Shown: positions 18,975 through 27,512 of the stretch, one piece after another
How positions within the stretch are numbered: the first letter of the stretch is position 1
Layout of the letters: each line of letters begins with the position of its first letter
DNA from: Noviluteimonas gilva
Lineage (GTDB): Bacteria > Pseudomonadota > Gammaproteobacteria > Xanthomonadales > Xanthomonadaceae
Assembly: GCF_009740395.1 (NCBI RefSeq)
Contig: NZ_WOXT01000001.1
Span: 492,464-556,463, forward strand
DNA length: 64,000 nucleotides
Reading direction: 5' to 3'
Made by a program: the position numbers and the translations under genes
Notes under the pieces: model-generated
Told to the model about the DNA's origin: nothing
What the model saw: only the letters and a program-made list of their open reading frames with translations
Databases searched by the model: none

Positions 18975-19419
18975 GCTGGTGATGTTCGCGATACTGGTCG
19001 TCGGCATCGTGGCCATCGCCACCGTGCAGATCCTGCGGCGCAGATTGCAGGTGCGGCGCCGCATGGCGCGGGATGCAATGACGCTGCGCCTGGCCGAACG
19101 TTTTGGGGATGCGGATGCGTTCGTCGATTTCGCACGCTCGCCCGAAGGGCGCGCGCTGATGGAGAACGAGTACGCACCCGCGGCGATGGCGCACCGCATC
19201 CTCGGCCTGCTGCAGTTCGGCATCATCGCGTGCGCGATCGGTGCGGCGTTCCTCGTCAACGGCGTCGCGCCGCCGCCGGGCACCGACATCAACTTCGTGC
19301 GCGAAGCCGACAACGCGCGCTGGTGGGGTTGGCTGACGATCGGACTCGGCGTCGGGCTGATGATCGCGAGCGGTGTGAGTGCGTATGTCGCGCGTCGATG
19401 GCGCGTGCTGGGCGAATGA
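18961..19419 (+). CDS. Hypothetical membrane protein upstream of ECF sigma factor
   Basis: The 152-residue protein has three predicted membrane helices (about residues 6-24, 78-100 and 123-145), with a basic cytoplasmic-looking segment after the first. The ATG at 18961 has AGGAG six bases upstream and lies inside the 3' end of the DUF4350 gene. I do not recognise the family. The location directly before a sigma factor gene, whose ATG immediately follows this stop codon, suggests a sensor or anti-sigma role, but no such motif is visible. Confidence 0.6.
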   Translation: MSGDELVMFAILVVGIVAIATVQILRRRLQVRRRMARDAMTLRLAERFGDADAFVDFARSPEGRALMENEYAPAAMAHRILGLLQFGIIACAIGAAFLVNGVAPPPGTDINFVREADNARWWGWLTIGLGVGLMIASGVSAYVARRWRVLGE

Positions 19420-19896
19420 ATGATGCAGGGCGACGAGGGCTTCGCGTCCTTCTACGCGACGCACCATGCGGCGATCTGGGCGTACCTCGTGCGCCTGGGC
19501 GCGCCGCATGCGTTGGCGTCGGACCTCGCGCAGGACACCTTCGTGCGCTGGCTGGAGCGCGACGCCTCGGGATTCGATGGCAACGCGCGCGCCTACCTGT
19601 ATCGCATCGCGCTGCACCTGTTCATCGATCATGCGCGTCGCAACAAGCGCGAGGTGGCGTGGGATGTGGAAACAGACGTCGCTGCGCCGGCTTCGAGCGA
19701 CGATGCCATCCCGCAACACGTGTGGACGCGGCTGACGATGCGCGAACGCCAGTTGCTATGGCTGGCGTACGCCGAAGGCTTCACGCACGACGAGATCGCA
19801 TCGATCACGCAACTGGCGTCCGACAGCATCCGCGTGTTGCTGTCGCGTGCGCGGGCCAGGTTCCAGGGGTTGCAAGAGGGTGGCGGTGATGCATGA
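19420..19896 (+). CDS. ECF-type RNA polymerase sigma factor
   Basis: The 158-residue protein has sigma region 2 (FYATHHAAIWAYLVRLG, DLAQDTFVRWLER, ARAYLYRIALHLFIDHAR) and region 4 (MRERQLLWLAYAEGFTHDEIA, SIRVLLSRARARF), with no region 3, as in extracytoplasmic-function sigma factors. Such factors are usually held by an anti-sigma protein encoded next door. The ATG immediately follows the preceding stop codon (TGAATG), and the 3' end overlaps the next gene, so translation is coupled. Target promoters cannot be read from this window. Confidence 0.85.
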   Translation: MMQGDEGFASFYATHHAAIWAYLVRLGAPHALASDLAQDTFVRWLERDASGFDGNARAYLYRIALHLFIDHARRNKREVAWDVETDVAAPASSDDAIPQHVWTRLTMRERQLLWLAYAEGFTHDEIASITQLASDSIRVLLSRARARFQGLQEGGGDA

Positions 19897-20182
19897 CGAC
19901 AAAGACATCGCGGCGTTGTTCGAAGCGGACGCGCGCGGGCTTCGCGCGACTGCGCCGACGCCACCTCCGGCGTGGCGCGTCGTCCAGGCGACGCGCGCAC
20001 GCGCCGCGCATCGCATGGCCCGCCGATTGCGCTGGACATGGCGCATCGCGACGCTCGTGGTCGTCGCCGCCGCCATTCCGATCGCATTGCACGATCCGCG
20101 TGCGCTCCCGGGGCTCGTCGCGCCCCTGCTGCTGGGCGCGCTCGTCTGTTGGCGCGACGAACCGGGTGTCCCCGAACGTTAG
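19889..20182 (+). CDS. Small membrane protein after ECF sigma factor (candidate anti-sigma)
   Basis: The 97-residue protein has a soluble N-terminal half (MHDDKDIAALFEADARG, then a Pro-rich stretch) and two hydrophobic segments in the second half. A short cytoplasmic start followed by membrane helices, encoded immediately after an ECF sigma gene and overlapping it by 8 bp, is a common layout for anti-sigma factors, but no zinc-binding HxxxCxxC motif is present. The stop codon TAG at 20180-20182 overlaps the TAA of the convergent nrdB on the other strand. Confidence 0.55.
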   Translation: MHDDKDIAALFEADARGLRATAPTPPPAWRVVQATRARAAHRMARRLRWTWRIATLVVVAAAIPIALHDPRALPGLVAPLLLGALVCWRDEPGVPER

Positions 20183-21195
20183 AACGCGTGGTCGAACGCC
20201 ACTTCACCCTGCACGCCGACCTGATAGGCCGACACGCGCCGCTCGAAGAAGTTCGTCACTTCCTGCACGTCCTGCAGATCCATGAAGGGGAACGGGTTGC
20301 GCGAGCGATAGCGCGGTGGCATGCCGAGCTGCGCAAGTCGCTGGTCGGCGCAGTACTGCAGGTATTCGCGCATGTCGCGGATCGACAGGCCTGCGACGCC
20401 GCCCGACAAGGTGTCTTCGGCGAACGCGACCTCGCACTCCACCGCTTCTTCCATCATCGCGACGACCTGCGCACGGAACTCATCGTCCACCAAATCCGGC
20501 TCTTCCTCGCGCGCCGTGCGGAAGACATCGAACGCGAACGCCATGTGCCCGCTTTCATCGCGGAACACCCAGTTCGTGCCCGCGGCCAATCCATGCAGCA
20601 GACCGCGCGAACGCAGGTAATACACGTAAGCGAACGCGCCGAAGAAGAACAAGCCTTCGATGCAACCGGCGAAGCACGCAAGGTTCAACAGGAACTGCCG
20701 CCGCTGCGCGCGCGTTTCCAGGCGCTGCAGGTCGCTGATCGACGCCATCCACTTGAAGCAGAACGCCGCCTTGCGCTGGATCGACGGAATGTTGTCGACC
20801 GCCGCGAATGCGCGCGCGCGCTCGGCGGGATCGGGCAGGTAGGTGTCGAGCAGCGTGAGGTAGAACTGCACGTGCAGCGCTTCCTCGTACAACTGGCGCG
20901 AGAGGAACATGCGCGCTTCGGGCGCGTTGATGTGCTGATAGAGATTGAGCACGAGATTGTTGGAGACGATCGAATCGCCAGTGGCGAAAAACGCCACCAG
21001 ACGTTCGACCAGATGCCGCTCCGCCGGCCCGAACTTGTGCCGCAAATCGTTGAGGTCGAGCGAGAAGTCGACCTCCTCCACCGTCCACGTGTTGCGCACC
21101 GCGTTGCGGTACATCTCGTAGAAGTGCGGATAGCGCATCGGGCGCAGGGTGAGCTCGAAGCCCGGGTCGAGCAGCAGGGAACGGGCGGCGCTCAT
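20179..21195 (-). CDS. nrdB: Ribonucleotide reductase class Ia beta subunit
   Basis: NrdB carries the diiron-tyrosyl radical used by NrdA to reduce ribonucleoside diphosphates. The 338-residue protein has Asp74, the EEALH motif (Glu105, His108) and Tyr112 in the positions of the metal ligands and radical tyrosine of class Ia enzymes, and a second ligand set in GCIEG and RDESGH. The ATG overlaps the nrdA stop (ATGA). Its own stop overlaps that of the convergent small membrane protein gene. It should share the cobalamin riboswitch control of nrdA. Confidence 0.93.
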   Translation of the reverse strand: MSAARSLLLDPGFELTLRPMRYPHFYEMYRNAVRNTWTVEEVDFSLDLNDLRHKFGPAERHLVERLVAFFATGDSIVSNNLVLNLYQHINAPEARMFLSRQLYEEALHVQFYLTLLDTYLPDPAERARAFAAVDNIPSIQRKAAFCFKWMASISDLQRLETRAQRRQFLLNLACFAGCIEGLFFFGAFAYVYYLRSRGLLHGLAAGTNWVFRDESGHMAFAFDVFRTAREEEPDLVDDEFRAQVVAMMEEAVECEVAFAEDTLSGGVAGLSIRDMREYLQYCADQRLAQLGMPPRYRSRNPFPFMDLQDVQEVTNFFERRVSAYQVGVQGEVAFDHAF

Positions 21196-23579
21196 TGGCA
21201 GGCCTCGCAGGATTCGGGATTTTCGAGCGAGCAGGCGATGGCCTCAGCCGGCGTCGGCGCGGGACCGACCGTTGTCTTCTGGATCTTGGTCGCCGGACGC
21301 GAGCGCAGGTAGTACGTCGTCTTGATGCCCTGCTTCCATGCGTGCATGTACATCGACGACAGCGCGCCGATCGCCGGGCTTTCCATGAACAGATTCAGCG
21401 ACGCGGATTGATCGATGTATGCCCCGCGCGCGGCCGCCATGTCGATCAGCGCGCGCATCGGCAGTTCCCACGCGGTGCGGTAGATGTCGCGCAAGGTTTC
21501 CGGAATCGCGGCGACGCCTTGGATCGAGCCTTCCGCAAGCTTGATCGCATCGCGCATTTCCGGCGTCCACAGGCCGAGCTTCTTCAACTCTTCGGCCAGA
21601 TAGCGATTCACCTGCAGAAAGTCGCCCGACAGCGTTTCGCGCTTGAACAGGTTGCTGATCTGCGGCTCGACGCATTCGTAGCAGCCGGCGATGGAGGCGA
21701 TGGTCGCCGTCGGTGCGATGGCGACGAGCAACGAATTGCGCAGGCCGTGCGTCTGGATGCGTTCGCGCAACGCGTCCCATCGGCCGGTGTCTTCCGGCGC
21801 AACATTCCACGCATCGAACTGCAACTCGCCGATCGATGCGCGCGTATCGGAGAACGACGGATGCATGCCCCGCTCCACCGCCAGTTCGCAGGAGGTATCG
21901 AGCGCGTGGAAGTAGATCGTCTCGGCGATCTTCGTCGACAGAGCGCGCGCAGCTTCGCTATCGAACGGCAGGCGCAGCGCGAAGAACACATCCTGCAGGC
22001 CCATGCACCCCAGGCCCACCGGACGCCAACGCAGATTGCCGCGACGCGCGGTTTCGATCGGATAGAAGTTGAGGTCGATCACGCGATCGAGCTGGCGCAC
22101 GGCCAGGCGCACGGTTTCGGCAAGCTTGTCGAAGTCGAATCCGATCTCGGCGTCGACATGCCGCGCCAAATTGATCGACCCCAGGTTGCACACCGCCGTT
22201 TCCTCGGCGGACGTGACTTCCAAAATCTCCGTGCACAGATTCGACAAATGGATGACGTTCTGCGGGCGCAGCGTCTGGTTGCTCGCGCGATTGCACTTGT
22301 CCTTGAAGGTCATCCAGCCGTTGCCGGTCTGCGCGAGCGAACGCATCATCCGCGCGTACAACTCGCGGGCGCGGATCGTGCGCGTCGCCTTGCCCTGTGC
22401 TTCGGCTTGCTCGTAGGCGCGTTCGAACGCATCGCCATACAGATCCACGAATTCCGGCACCACGCGCGGATCGAACAGCGACCACGGCGCGTCCGCTTCC
22501 ACGCGACGCATGAACAGGTCGGGCACCCAGTTCGCGATGTTGAGGTTGTGCGTGCGGCGCGCTTCCTCGCCGGTGTTGTCGCGCAGTTCGAGGAATTCCT
22601 CGACGTCGGCGTGCCACGGCTCGAGATACACGCAGGCCGCGCCTTTGCGCTTGCCGCCCTGGTTCACGGCGGCGACGGACGCATCGAGCGTCTTCAACCA
22701 CGGCACGATGCCGTTGGAATGCCCGTTGGTCGACTTGATCAGCGAGCCGCGCGAACGCACGCGCGTGAAGCTCACGCCGATGCCGCCGCTGAATTTCGAG
22801 AGCTGCGCGATGTCGCCGTAGCGCTGGTAGATCGATTCCAGCGAATCCTGCGGCGAGTCGAGCAGGAAGCACGAGGACAACTGTTCGTGGTTGGTGCCGC
22901 TGTTGAACAGCGTGGGCGATGACGGCAGATAGTCGAGATGCGCCATCGCGCGATACAACGCGAGCGCGCCGGGCACGTCTTCGCCAAGCGCGCAGGCGAT
23001 GCGCAGGAAGAATTGCTGCGGCGTTTCGATGGCCTTGCGCGTGCGCGGGTGGCGCAACAGGTAACGGTCGTACAGCGTGCGCAGGCCGAAATAGTCGAAG
23101 CCCTGGTCGAGCATCGGGTCGATGGCGTCGTTGAGCTTGCGCGCATTGGCCTGCACGAATTCCAGCAGGCGATCGTTGATCAAGCCCACTTCGTGCCCGC
23201 GCGCGATGGATTGCGAGAAGGCGTGGATTTCCTGGCCCGCGACTTCCTTCGCGATCACCGCGGAGAGCAAACGCGCGGCCAAACGCCCGTATTCGGGTTC
23301 TTCGGCGGTGAGCAACGCGGCGGTGCGGATCGAGAGTTCGTCGAGTTCGCGCGTGGTCGCGCCGTCGTAAAGGCCGGAGATCGTGCGCGTCGCCACGCGC
23401 ATCGGTTCGACCGCATGCAGGCCTTCGGCCGCGCGCGTCACCGCACGGACGATCTTGTTGAGGTCGACGGCTTCGGACGCCCCATTGCGCTTGGTGACGC
23501 ACATGGTGGTGGCGGTGGGCGGTGGCGTGAGGTCGAATGCGGGCGCGACGACCGGTTCGGCGAGCGTGTCGTGTGACAT
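21192..23579 (-). CDS. nrdA: Ribonucleotide reductase class Ia alpha subunit
   Basis: The 795-residue protein has an N-terminal ATP-cone (about residues 24-115, starting VTKRNGASEAVDLNKI), the ten-stranded barrel with SSCFLLD, KFSGGIGV, SNLCTEI, CNLGSIN and the ATATIASIAGCYE region near the C-terminus, and a final pair of cysteines CEAC for reduction by thioredoxin or glutaredoxin. The enzyme makes deoxyribonucleotides aerobically. The ATG at 23579 has CGGAG upstream; translation can be read further, but only into the riboswitch leader. Expression is probably controlled by the cobalamin riboswitch at about 23.8-23.9 kb. Confidence 0.94.
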   Translation of the reverse strand: MSHDTLAEPVVAPAFDLTPPPTATTMCVTKRNGASEAVDLNKIVRAVTRAAEGLHAVEPMRVATRTISGLYDGATTRELDELSIRTAALLTAEEPEYGRLAARLLSAVIAKEVAGQEIHAFSQSIARGHEVGLINDRLLEFVQANARKLNDAIDPMLDQGFDYFGLRTLYDRYLLRHPRTRKAIETPQQFFLRIACALGEDVPGALALYRAMAHLDYLPSSPTLFNSGTNHEQLSSCFLLDSPQDSLESIYQRYGDIAQLSKFSGGIGVSFTRVRSRGSLIKSTNGHSNGIVPWLKTLDASVAAVNQGGKRKGAACVYLEPWHADVEEFLELRDNTGEEARRTHNLNIANWVPDLFMRRVEADAPWSLFDPRVVPEFVDLYGDAFERAYEQAEAQGKATRTIRARELYARMMRSLAQTGNGWMTFKDKCNRASNQTLRPQNVIHLSNLCTEILEVTSAEETAVCNLGSINLARHVDAEIGFDFDKLAETVRLAVRQLDRVIDLNFYPIETARRGNLRWRPVGLGCMGLQDVFFALRLPFDSEAARALSTKIAETIYFHALDTSCELAVERGMHPSFSDTRASIGELQFDAWNVAPEDTGRWDALRERIQTHGLRNSLLVAIAPTATIASIAGCYECVEPQISNLFKRETLSGDFLQVNRYLAEELKKLGLWTPEMRDAIKLAEGSIQGVAAIPETLRDIYRTAWELPMRALIDMAAARGAYIDQSASLNLFMESPAIGALSSMYMHAWKQGIKTTYYLRSRPATKIQKTTVGPAPTPAEAIACSLENPESCEACQ

Positions 23580-23780
23580 GGGTGGCTCCGTGATGGCGCA
23601 CCGGTGTCGTCGCTCCCTCGGCGATCGACAGTCGGTCGTTGGAACCACACGATGGGAAAGCGGTGTCGCAGCGATCGCGACGCGCACGCGATGAAAAGCG
23701 GCGGCCGATGCGGCGTCACCAGCCATCTCCCCCCGGAGATTCCGCGGCCGGCACCGCGCGGCGTGCATCGCGCGGTTGTC
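23580..23780 (-). other. nrdA leader downstream of the riboswitch
   Basis: About 200 bases separate the riboswitch from the nrdA ATG. They hold several short GC-rich inverted repeats (for example CTCCGGGGGGAG near 23.74 kb) and a GCCGCCGCTTTT stretch near 23.7 kb, which could be part of a terminator, but no clean stem followed by a U-run is present. No gene is supported here. A translational or Rho-dependent expression platform would also fit. Confidence 0.4.
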
Positions 23781-23945
23781 GGCAGGTCTTCGGGCTCGTG
23801 GACACGGATCGGGCGATGCCCGAACCACCTACTCGTCGCCGCTTCCCGGGACCACCGCCCCAGTGCGTGCGCGACTTCGTTTCCACCTACCGCTGCGGGG
23901 CAGCGCCGGATTCGGACCGGCTTCCCTTTTCATCCGCGAACCTGC
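23779..23945 (-). promoter_or_regulatory. Cobalamin (B12) riboswitch upstream of nrdAB
   Basis: Read on the minus strand, this region begins GAAAAGGGAAGCCGGT, continues through AATCCGGCGCTGCCCCGC, and ends GAGCCCGAAGACCTGCC. These are the most conserved blocks of the adenosylcobalamin riboswitch, including the B12 box region, in the right order and about 150 bases apart. It lies in the leader of nrdA, about 200 bases upstream of the ATG. The expected effect is repression of the B12-independent reductase when B12 is available. The exact P1 boundaries are approximate. Confidence 0.92.
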
Positions 23946-23966
23946 GCCCGCGGAACCGACGACCAC

Positions 23967-23994
23967 AAGATATCGCGGTTGGCAAAGTTGTCAA
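23967..23994 (-). promoter_or_regulatory. Sigma-70-like promoter for the riboswitch-nrdAB transcript
   Basis: On the minus strand TTGACA (23994-23989) is followed by a 16-base spacer and TATCTT (23972-23967). Transcription would start near 23960, just upstream of the riboswitch aptamer, which is the expected position. The same short A/T-richer interval also lies upstream of the divergent antiporter gene. Confidence 0.6.
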
Positions 23995-24065
23995 TCGACG
24001 ATCTTGGGGTGCGACGGCAAGCGACGGTCGCCGTTACACTCGACCACAGCCGACAAGGAGTCCGC

Positions 24066-25805
24066 TTGGAGCACCTGCACGCCATCGACCTGCGCCTGCT
24101 CTTCGGCGCGCTTCTCATCCTGCTGGGCATCGCCTCGTCGCTGCTCGCGCGTCGCTTTGGCGCTCCCTTGCTCCTCGTGTTCCTGTTGCTCGGCGTCGTG
24201 CTGGGCGAAGACGGCCCGGGCGGCATTCGGTATTCGGACCTGGGCTTCACGTATTTCGTCGGCGCGCTCGCGCTTGCGGTGATCCTGTTCGACGGTGGCT
24301 TGCGCACGCGCGCGGCGCAGGTGCGCGGCGCCGTCCTGCCGTCGGTCGTGCTCGCGACGGCCGGCGTCGTCATCACCGCCGCGCTCACCGCGGTGGCGGC
24401 GGTGTATCTGCTGGACCTGCCATGGCTGGAAGCCTCGCTGCTCGGCGTCGTCGTGTCGTCGACCGACGCGGCCGCGGTGTTCTTCCTGTTGCGCGCAGGC
24501 GGCCTGCATCTGGAACGCCGCGTCAATGCGACGCTCGAAGTCGAGTCGGGCAGCAACGATCCGATGGCGATCTTCCTCACGCTCGCGATGACGACCTGGA
24601 TCGCCGGCACAGGCACGCACGATCCGTGGATGCTCGCGCTGCAACTGGGCTGGGCGATCGGCGCGGGTCTCGTTGCGGGTTATCTCGGCGGGCGTTTGAT
24701 GGTGTGGACGCTCAACACCTTCGAACTTCCACCGGGGCTGCATCCCTGGCTCGCGCTCTCCGGCGCGGTCGCGTTGTTCTCGGTGACCAACCTCGTCGGC
24801 GGCAGCGGTTACCTCGCGGTGTATCTGGCGGGCATCGTCGTCGCGAACCGCCCCATGCGCGCGCGCAGCGAAGTGCTCTCCGTGCAGGATGCGGCGACGT
24901 GGTTCGCGCAGTTGGTGATGTTCCTGCTGCTCGGCTTGCTCGTCACGCCGCACAACCTGCTCAAGTTGTTGTGGCCCGCGCTCGGTGTCGCGGCGTTCCT
25001 GATGTTCGTCGCGCGACCCGCGGCAGTGATCGCGTGCCTCGCGCCGTTCGGTTATCGCCGACAGGAGATCGCCTTCATCTCGTGGACGGGCTTGCGCGGC
25101 GCGGTCGGCATCTTCCTCGCGTCGATCCCGCTGCTCGCGGGCCTGCCGAATGCGACGGTCTATTTCAACGTCGCGTTCGTCGTCGTGTTCGTCTCGCTGG
25201 TCGTGCAAGGTTGGTCGCTCGGGCGCGCCGCGCACCTGTTCGAAGTCGCAGTGCCACGCGCGGACCCGAACACGCGTCGCATCCAACTCGACCTCCCCGG
25301 CCAGCTCGAATACGACATGGTCGGCTACCGCATCGCCGCGGGCAGCGCGGTGTTGCGCGGCGCCGCCCTGCCTGGCCGCGTGCGCCTGGCGATGATCGTG
25401 CGCGAAGGCCGCGTGCTGCTGCCCGACGAAGCCGGCGCGTGGCTCGCGAACGATTACGCGTACGTGCTCGCGCCGACCGGCCAGGCACCGCGCCTGGATT
25501 GGCTGTTCGCCGAAGGCAGCATGGCGCGCGTGGCCGAGCAGGATCTGTTCGGCAGCTTCACCTTGCCCGGCGATGCGCCGCTCGGCGAGATCGCGTCGTT
25601 CTATGGCCTGCAGATTCCGGCGCGCTTCAACCACGCGACCGCGGCGCAGTTGTTCGATGAGCGATTCGATGAGCAGCCGCAGGTCGGCGATCGGCTCGCG
25701 CTCGGGAAAGCGGTTTTGGTCGTGCGGTCGTTGAAGGACGAGCGCGTGGCGCAGGTGGGGTTGAAGTTTGCGGGGGTGGGGGAGCGGCTACTCGGCGGGC
25801 GGTGA
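24066..25805 (+). CDS. cvrA: Potassium/proton antiporter, CvrA/NhaP2-like
   Basis: The 579-residue protein has about 12 membrane helices of the CPA1 family (residues 1 to about 390) with DGGLRTR, VVSSTDAAAVF, ESGSNDPMA with the conserved Asp and acidic residues, and TGLRGAVGIFLA, followed by a soluble C-terminus with a TrkA-C/RCK-like segment and a CorC-HlyC-type end, as in NhaP2/CvrA. These proteins exchange K+ (or Na+) for protons. The start is a TTG at 24066: AAGGAG lies five bases upstream, no ATG fits, and the sequence LEHLHAIDLRLLFGALL leads straight into helix 1. It is divergent from nrdA. Confidence 0.88.
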   Translation: MEHLHAIDLRLLFGALLILLGIASSLLARRFGAPLLLVFLLLGVVLGEDGPGGIRYSDLGFTYFVGALALAVILFDGGLRTRAAQVRGAVLPSVVLATAGVVITAALTAVAAVYLLDLPWLEASLLGVVVSSTDAAAVFFLLRAGGLHLERRVNATLEVESGSNDPMAIFLTLAMTTWIAGTGTHDPWMLALQLGWAIGAGLVAGYLGGRLMVWTLNTFELPPGLHPWLALSGAVALFSVTNLVGGSGYLAVYLAGIVVANRPMRARSEVLSVQDAATWFAQLVMFLLLGLLVTPHNLLKLLWPALGVAAFLMFVARPAAVIACLAPFGYRRQEIAFISWTGLRGAVGIFLASIPLLAGLPNATVYFNVAFVVVFVSLVVQGWSLGRAAHLFEVAVPRADPNTRRIQLDLPGQLEYDMVGYRIAAGSAVLRGAALPGRVRLAMIVREGRVLLPDEAGAWLANDYAYVLAPTGQAPRLDWLFAEGSMARVAEQDLFGSFTLPGDAPLGEIASFYGLQIPARFNHATAAQLFDERFDEQPQVGDRLALGKAVLVVRSLKDERVAQVGLKFAGVGERLLGGR

Positions 25806-26972
25806 CTTGCGCGGCCAGGCTTTGCGGTTCGGATCGAATTCCGACGTCACCATCTCATCGGATCGAATCCCAAAGCCACACACCGCCAACGGGCCTTCGA
25901 CGAAATGGGTGAGGCCGAAGGCCTGTTCGAGGTCGACTTCGTTGATCGCGGCCGTGATGTAAGCGCCGAGGCCAAGTTCGATCGCGCTGAGGAACAGCGT
26001 CTGCGACAAATGTCCGATGTCGAGGATCGTCACCCGGTAGGCCTTCGGGTGGTTGCGGTACTTCCAGAAGTTGCGTTCGAACCGCGGCGCCAACGCCACG
26101 AGGACGTGCGCATCGGCGAACCACTGCTGCCCGCCAACCGCATAGAACGCGAGCTTCGCCAGATCGTCGACGGGCGGCAGCGGTTGCAGCGCGTGGTCGC
26201 CGGGGCGGTAGTGATACAGGCCCGGTGCGAGGCCTTCGACGTTCTGCACGATCAGATACGCCTCGGTCGGGTGCATCGCGCCACCGGACGGGCTCGTGCG
26301 CTTGATGACTTCGAAGTCGTCGGCGGCCTGTACTTGCCCGCGCGCGCCGAACACGCGCTCGAGTACGTTCGCGAACTGCGCGCGAGGCAATGCGCGCGTG
26401 GTGTCGAAGTTGCGGCAGGTACTGCGCAAGTCGAGGAGGTCGTCGAAGCCCGTGTACGCGGCGCGTTCGAGCACGATGCGATCTTCCGACGCGCCGCGAT
26501 CCAGGAACGTCGGCGGCGGCACGCCATAGGCATTGCGCAAACCCAGCGGCGAATAGAGGCCGGCCTCCTGCACTTCCGCCGCCGCGTCGATGCCTGCCCA
26601 TCGCGAGGCCGCATGGCTCACCGACGACAGGCCATACCACTGCACGTCGCGAAACCGCGTGTCGGCGTGGTGATTGGACGCGTGTTGCGCGTCGTCGCAG
26701 ACGATGAGGCCAAGCGCCACCAACGCGGCGATGCACGCCGCGCCATGCGCCTGTTCGAGCGCATCGAAGTCCACCCATGCCGTCGCGCCCAGCGCGCCGG
26801 CGACCATCGCCTGTTGCGCGTCGATCGCCACGGGTTCCGACAGATGCGGCGCGTGCGCGAACCAATGCACCTGGTTCACCACGCCGGTGCCGCCGCCCAG
26901 TAGATCGTCCAGTTCGAAATGGGCGACTTCCCGCGGCTCCAGCCACAACACCGCACAACGCCTTGCCTTCAT
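25788..26972 (-). CDS. SagB/ThcOx-type flavin dehydrogenase, putative peptide maturation dehydrogenase
   Basis: The 394-residue protein has an N-terminal region of about 175 residues, containing a helical segment with ACIAALVALGLI, and a C-terminal nitroreductase-fold domain (about residues 181-370). The latter has LRSTCRNFD, the SGGAMHPTEAY motif (229-239) and GHLSQTLFLSAIELGLGAY (320-338), typical of the FMN-dependent SagB/ThcOx family. SagB proteins oxidise azolines to azoles in modified peptides such as streptolysin S. I recall a xanthomonad subgroup named putative peptide maturation dehydrogenase that travels with the precursor family seen next door. It is divergent from the precursor gene across 154 bp. 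No YcaO or other cyclodehydratase is present in the window, so the reaction is unknown. The ATG at 26972 is preceded by a G-rich SD-like stretch. Confidence 0.85.
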   Translation of the reverse strand: MKARRCAVLWLEPREVAHFELDDLLGGGTGVVNQVHWFAHAPHLSEPVAIDAQQAMVAGALGATAWVDFDALEQAHGAACIAALVALGLIVCDDAQHASNHHADTRFRDVQWYGLSSVSHAASRWAGIDAAAEVQEAGLYSPLGLRNAYGVPPPTFLDRGASEDRIVLERAAYTGFDDLLDLRSTCRNFDTTRALPRAQFANVLERVFGARGQVQAADDFEVIKRTSPSGGAMHPTEAYLIVQNVEGLAPGLYHYRPGDHALQPLPPVDDLAKLAFYAVGGQQWFADAHVLVALAPRFERNFWKYRNHPKAYRVTILDIGHLSQTLFLSAIELGLGAYITAAINEVDLEQAFGLTHFVEGPLAVCGFGIRSDEMVTSEFDPNRKAWPRKSPPAE

Positions 26973-27126
26973 TCTCGTGCCCCCGCTCGGAGCGACGACC
27001 TTAGAGTTGGCGCGCGGGGCCCGCAAGCGCGGATTTGCGTGTCGCCCGGCGCCACGCGCTTGTGACCGGCGTCGAACAACGGTAGCGTCGCGCACCGGGG
27101 GTTTCACTCACACAAGGGGTTTCAAG

Positions 27127-27459
27127 ATGGCGATGAAGAAGGGTGGTCCGACCGAGCCGCTCGACCACAAGGTGGTCAAGACGCTGCTCGACCGACTGTC
27201 GACCGACGATGATTTCCGCGACCTGTTCCAGAACGACGCGCATGCCGCGCTCGTCGAAGCAGGCTGGAAGGCCCCGGCTTCGGCCGCGAGCAGCCTCGCG
27301 CCCGTCGAGGCGTCGAAGATCTCGGGCGGCAGCTGCCTGATGAAGTCCGGTGCCACGCTGGCGTCGAAGGAAGACATCGCCGCCGCGCGTCCGCAGCTCG
27401 AGCGCACGCTGGCCGCGATCGTCAATTTCGACGCACCGCGCGCGCTCTACGCCGACTGA
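27127..27459 (+). CDS. Putative modified-peptide precursor with NHLP-like leader
   Basis: The 110-residue product is not an enzyme. Residues about 14-47 (LLDRLSTDDDFRDLFQND, AHAALVEAGW) match the leader pattern of nitrile-hydratase/Nif11-type precursor peptides: leucines, FR, an Asp before an AL pair and a Gly-Trp. A linker rich in Ala and Ser leads to ISGGSC (Gly67-Gly68, Ser69, Cys70), a possible leader cut after the Gly-Gly, then a 40-residue tail with the only Cys at its start. As I recall, this corresponds to the putative modified peptide family of xanthomonads. The ATG has AAGGGG eight bases upstream. Divergent from a SagB-like dehydrogenase and convergent with the cyclase/TPR gene. Confidence 0.82.
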   Translation: MAMKKGGPTEPLDHKVVKTLLDRLSTDDDFRDLFQNDAHAALVEAGWKAPASAASSLAPVEASKISGGSCLMKSGATLASKEDIAAARPQLERTLAAIVNFDAPRALYAD

Positions 27460-27479
27460 AAATCCGATTCGTTGGATCG

Positions 27480-27512
27480 AAGGGGCGGGATCAGTGCGAT
27501 CCCGCCCCTTTT
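27480..27512. terminator. Bidirectional intrinsic terminator between precursor and cyclase genes
   Basis: A perfect 13-bp stem AAGGGGCGGGATC / GATCCCGCCCCTT with a five-base loop is followed by TTTT on the plus strand, 20 bases after the precursor stop. The same palindrome has AA on its left side, giving a short U-run on the minus strand. The cyclase gene's stop codon lies inside the stem. It should strongly insulate the precursor transcript. Confidence 0.9.

Noticed and set aside
26973-27126. TTGTGA-N17-TAGCGT as the precursor peptide promoter
   Set aside because: The match to the sigma-70 consensus is weak and one of several similar ones in this 154-bp divergent region, so no promoter was assigned.
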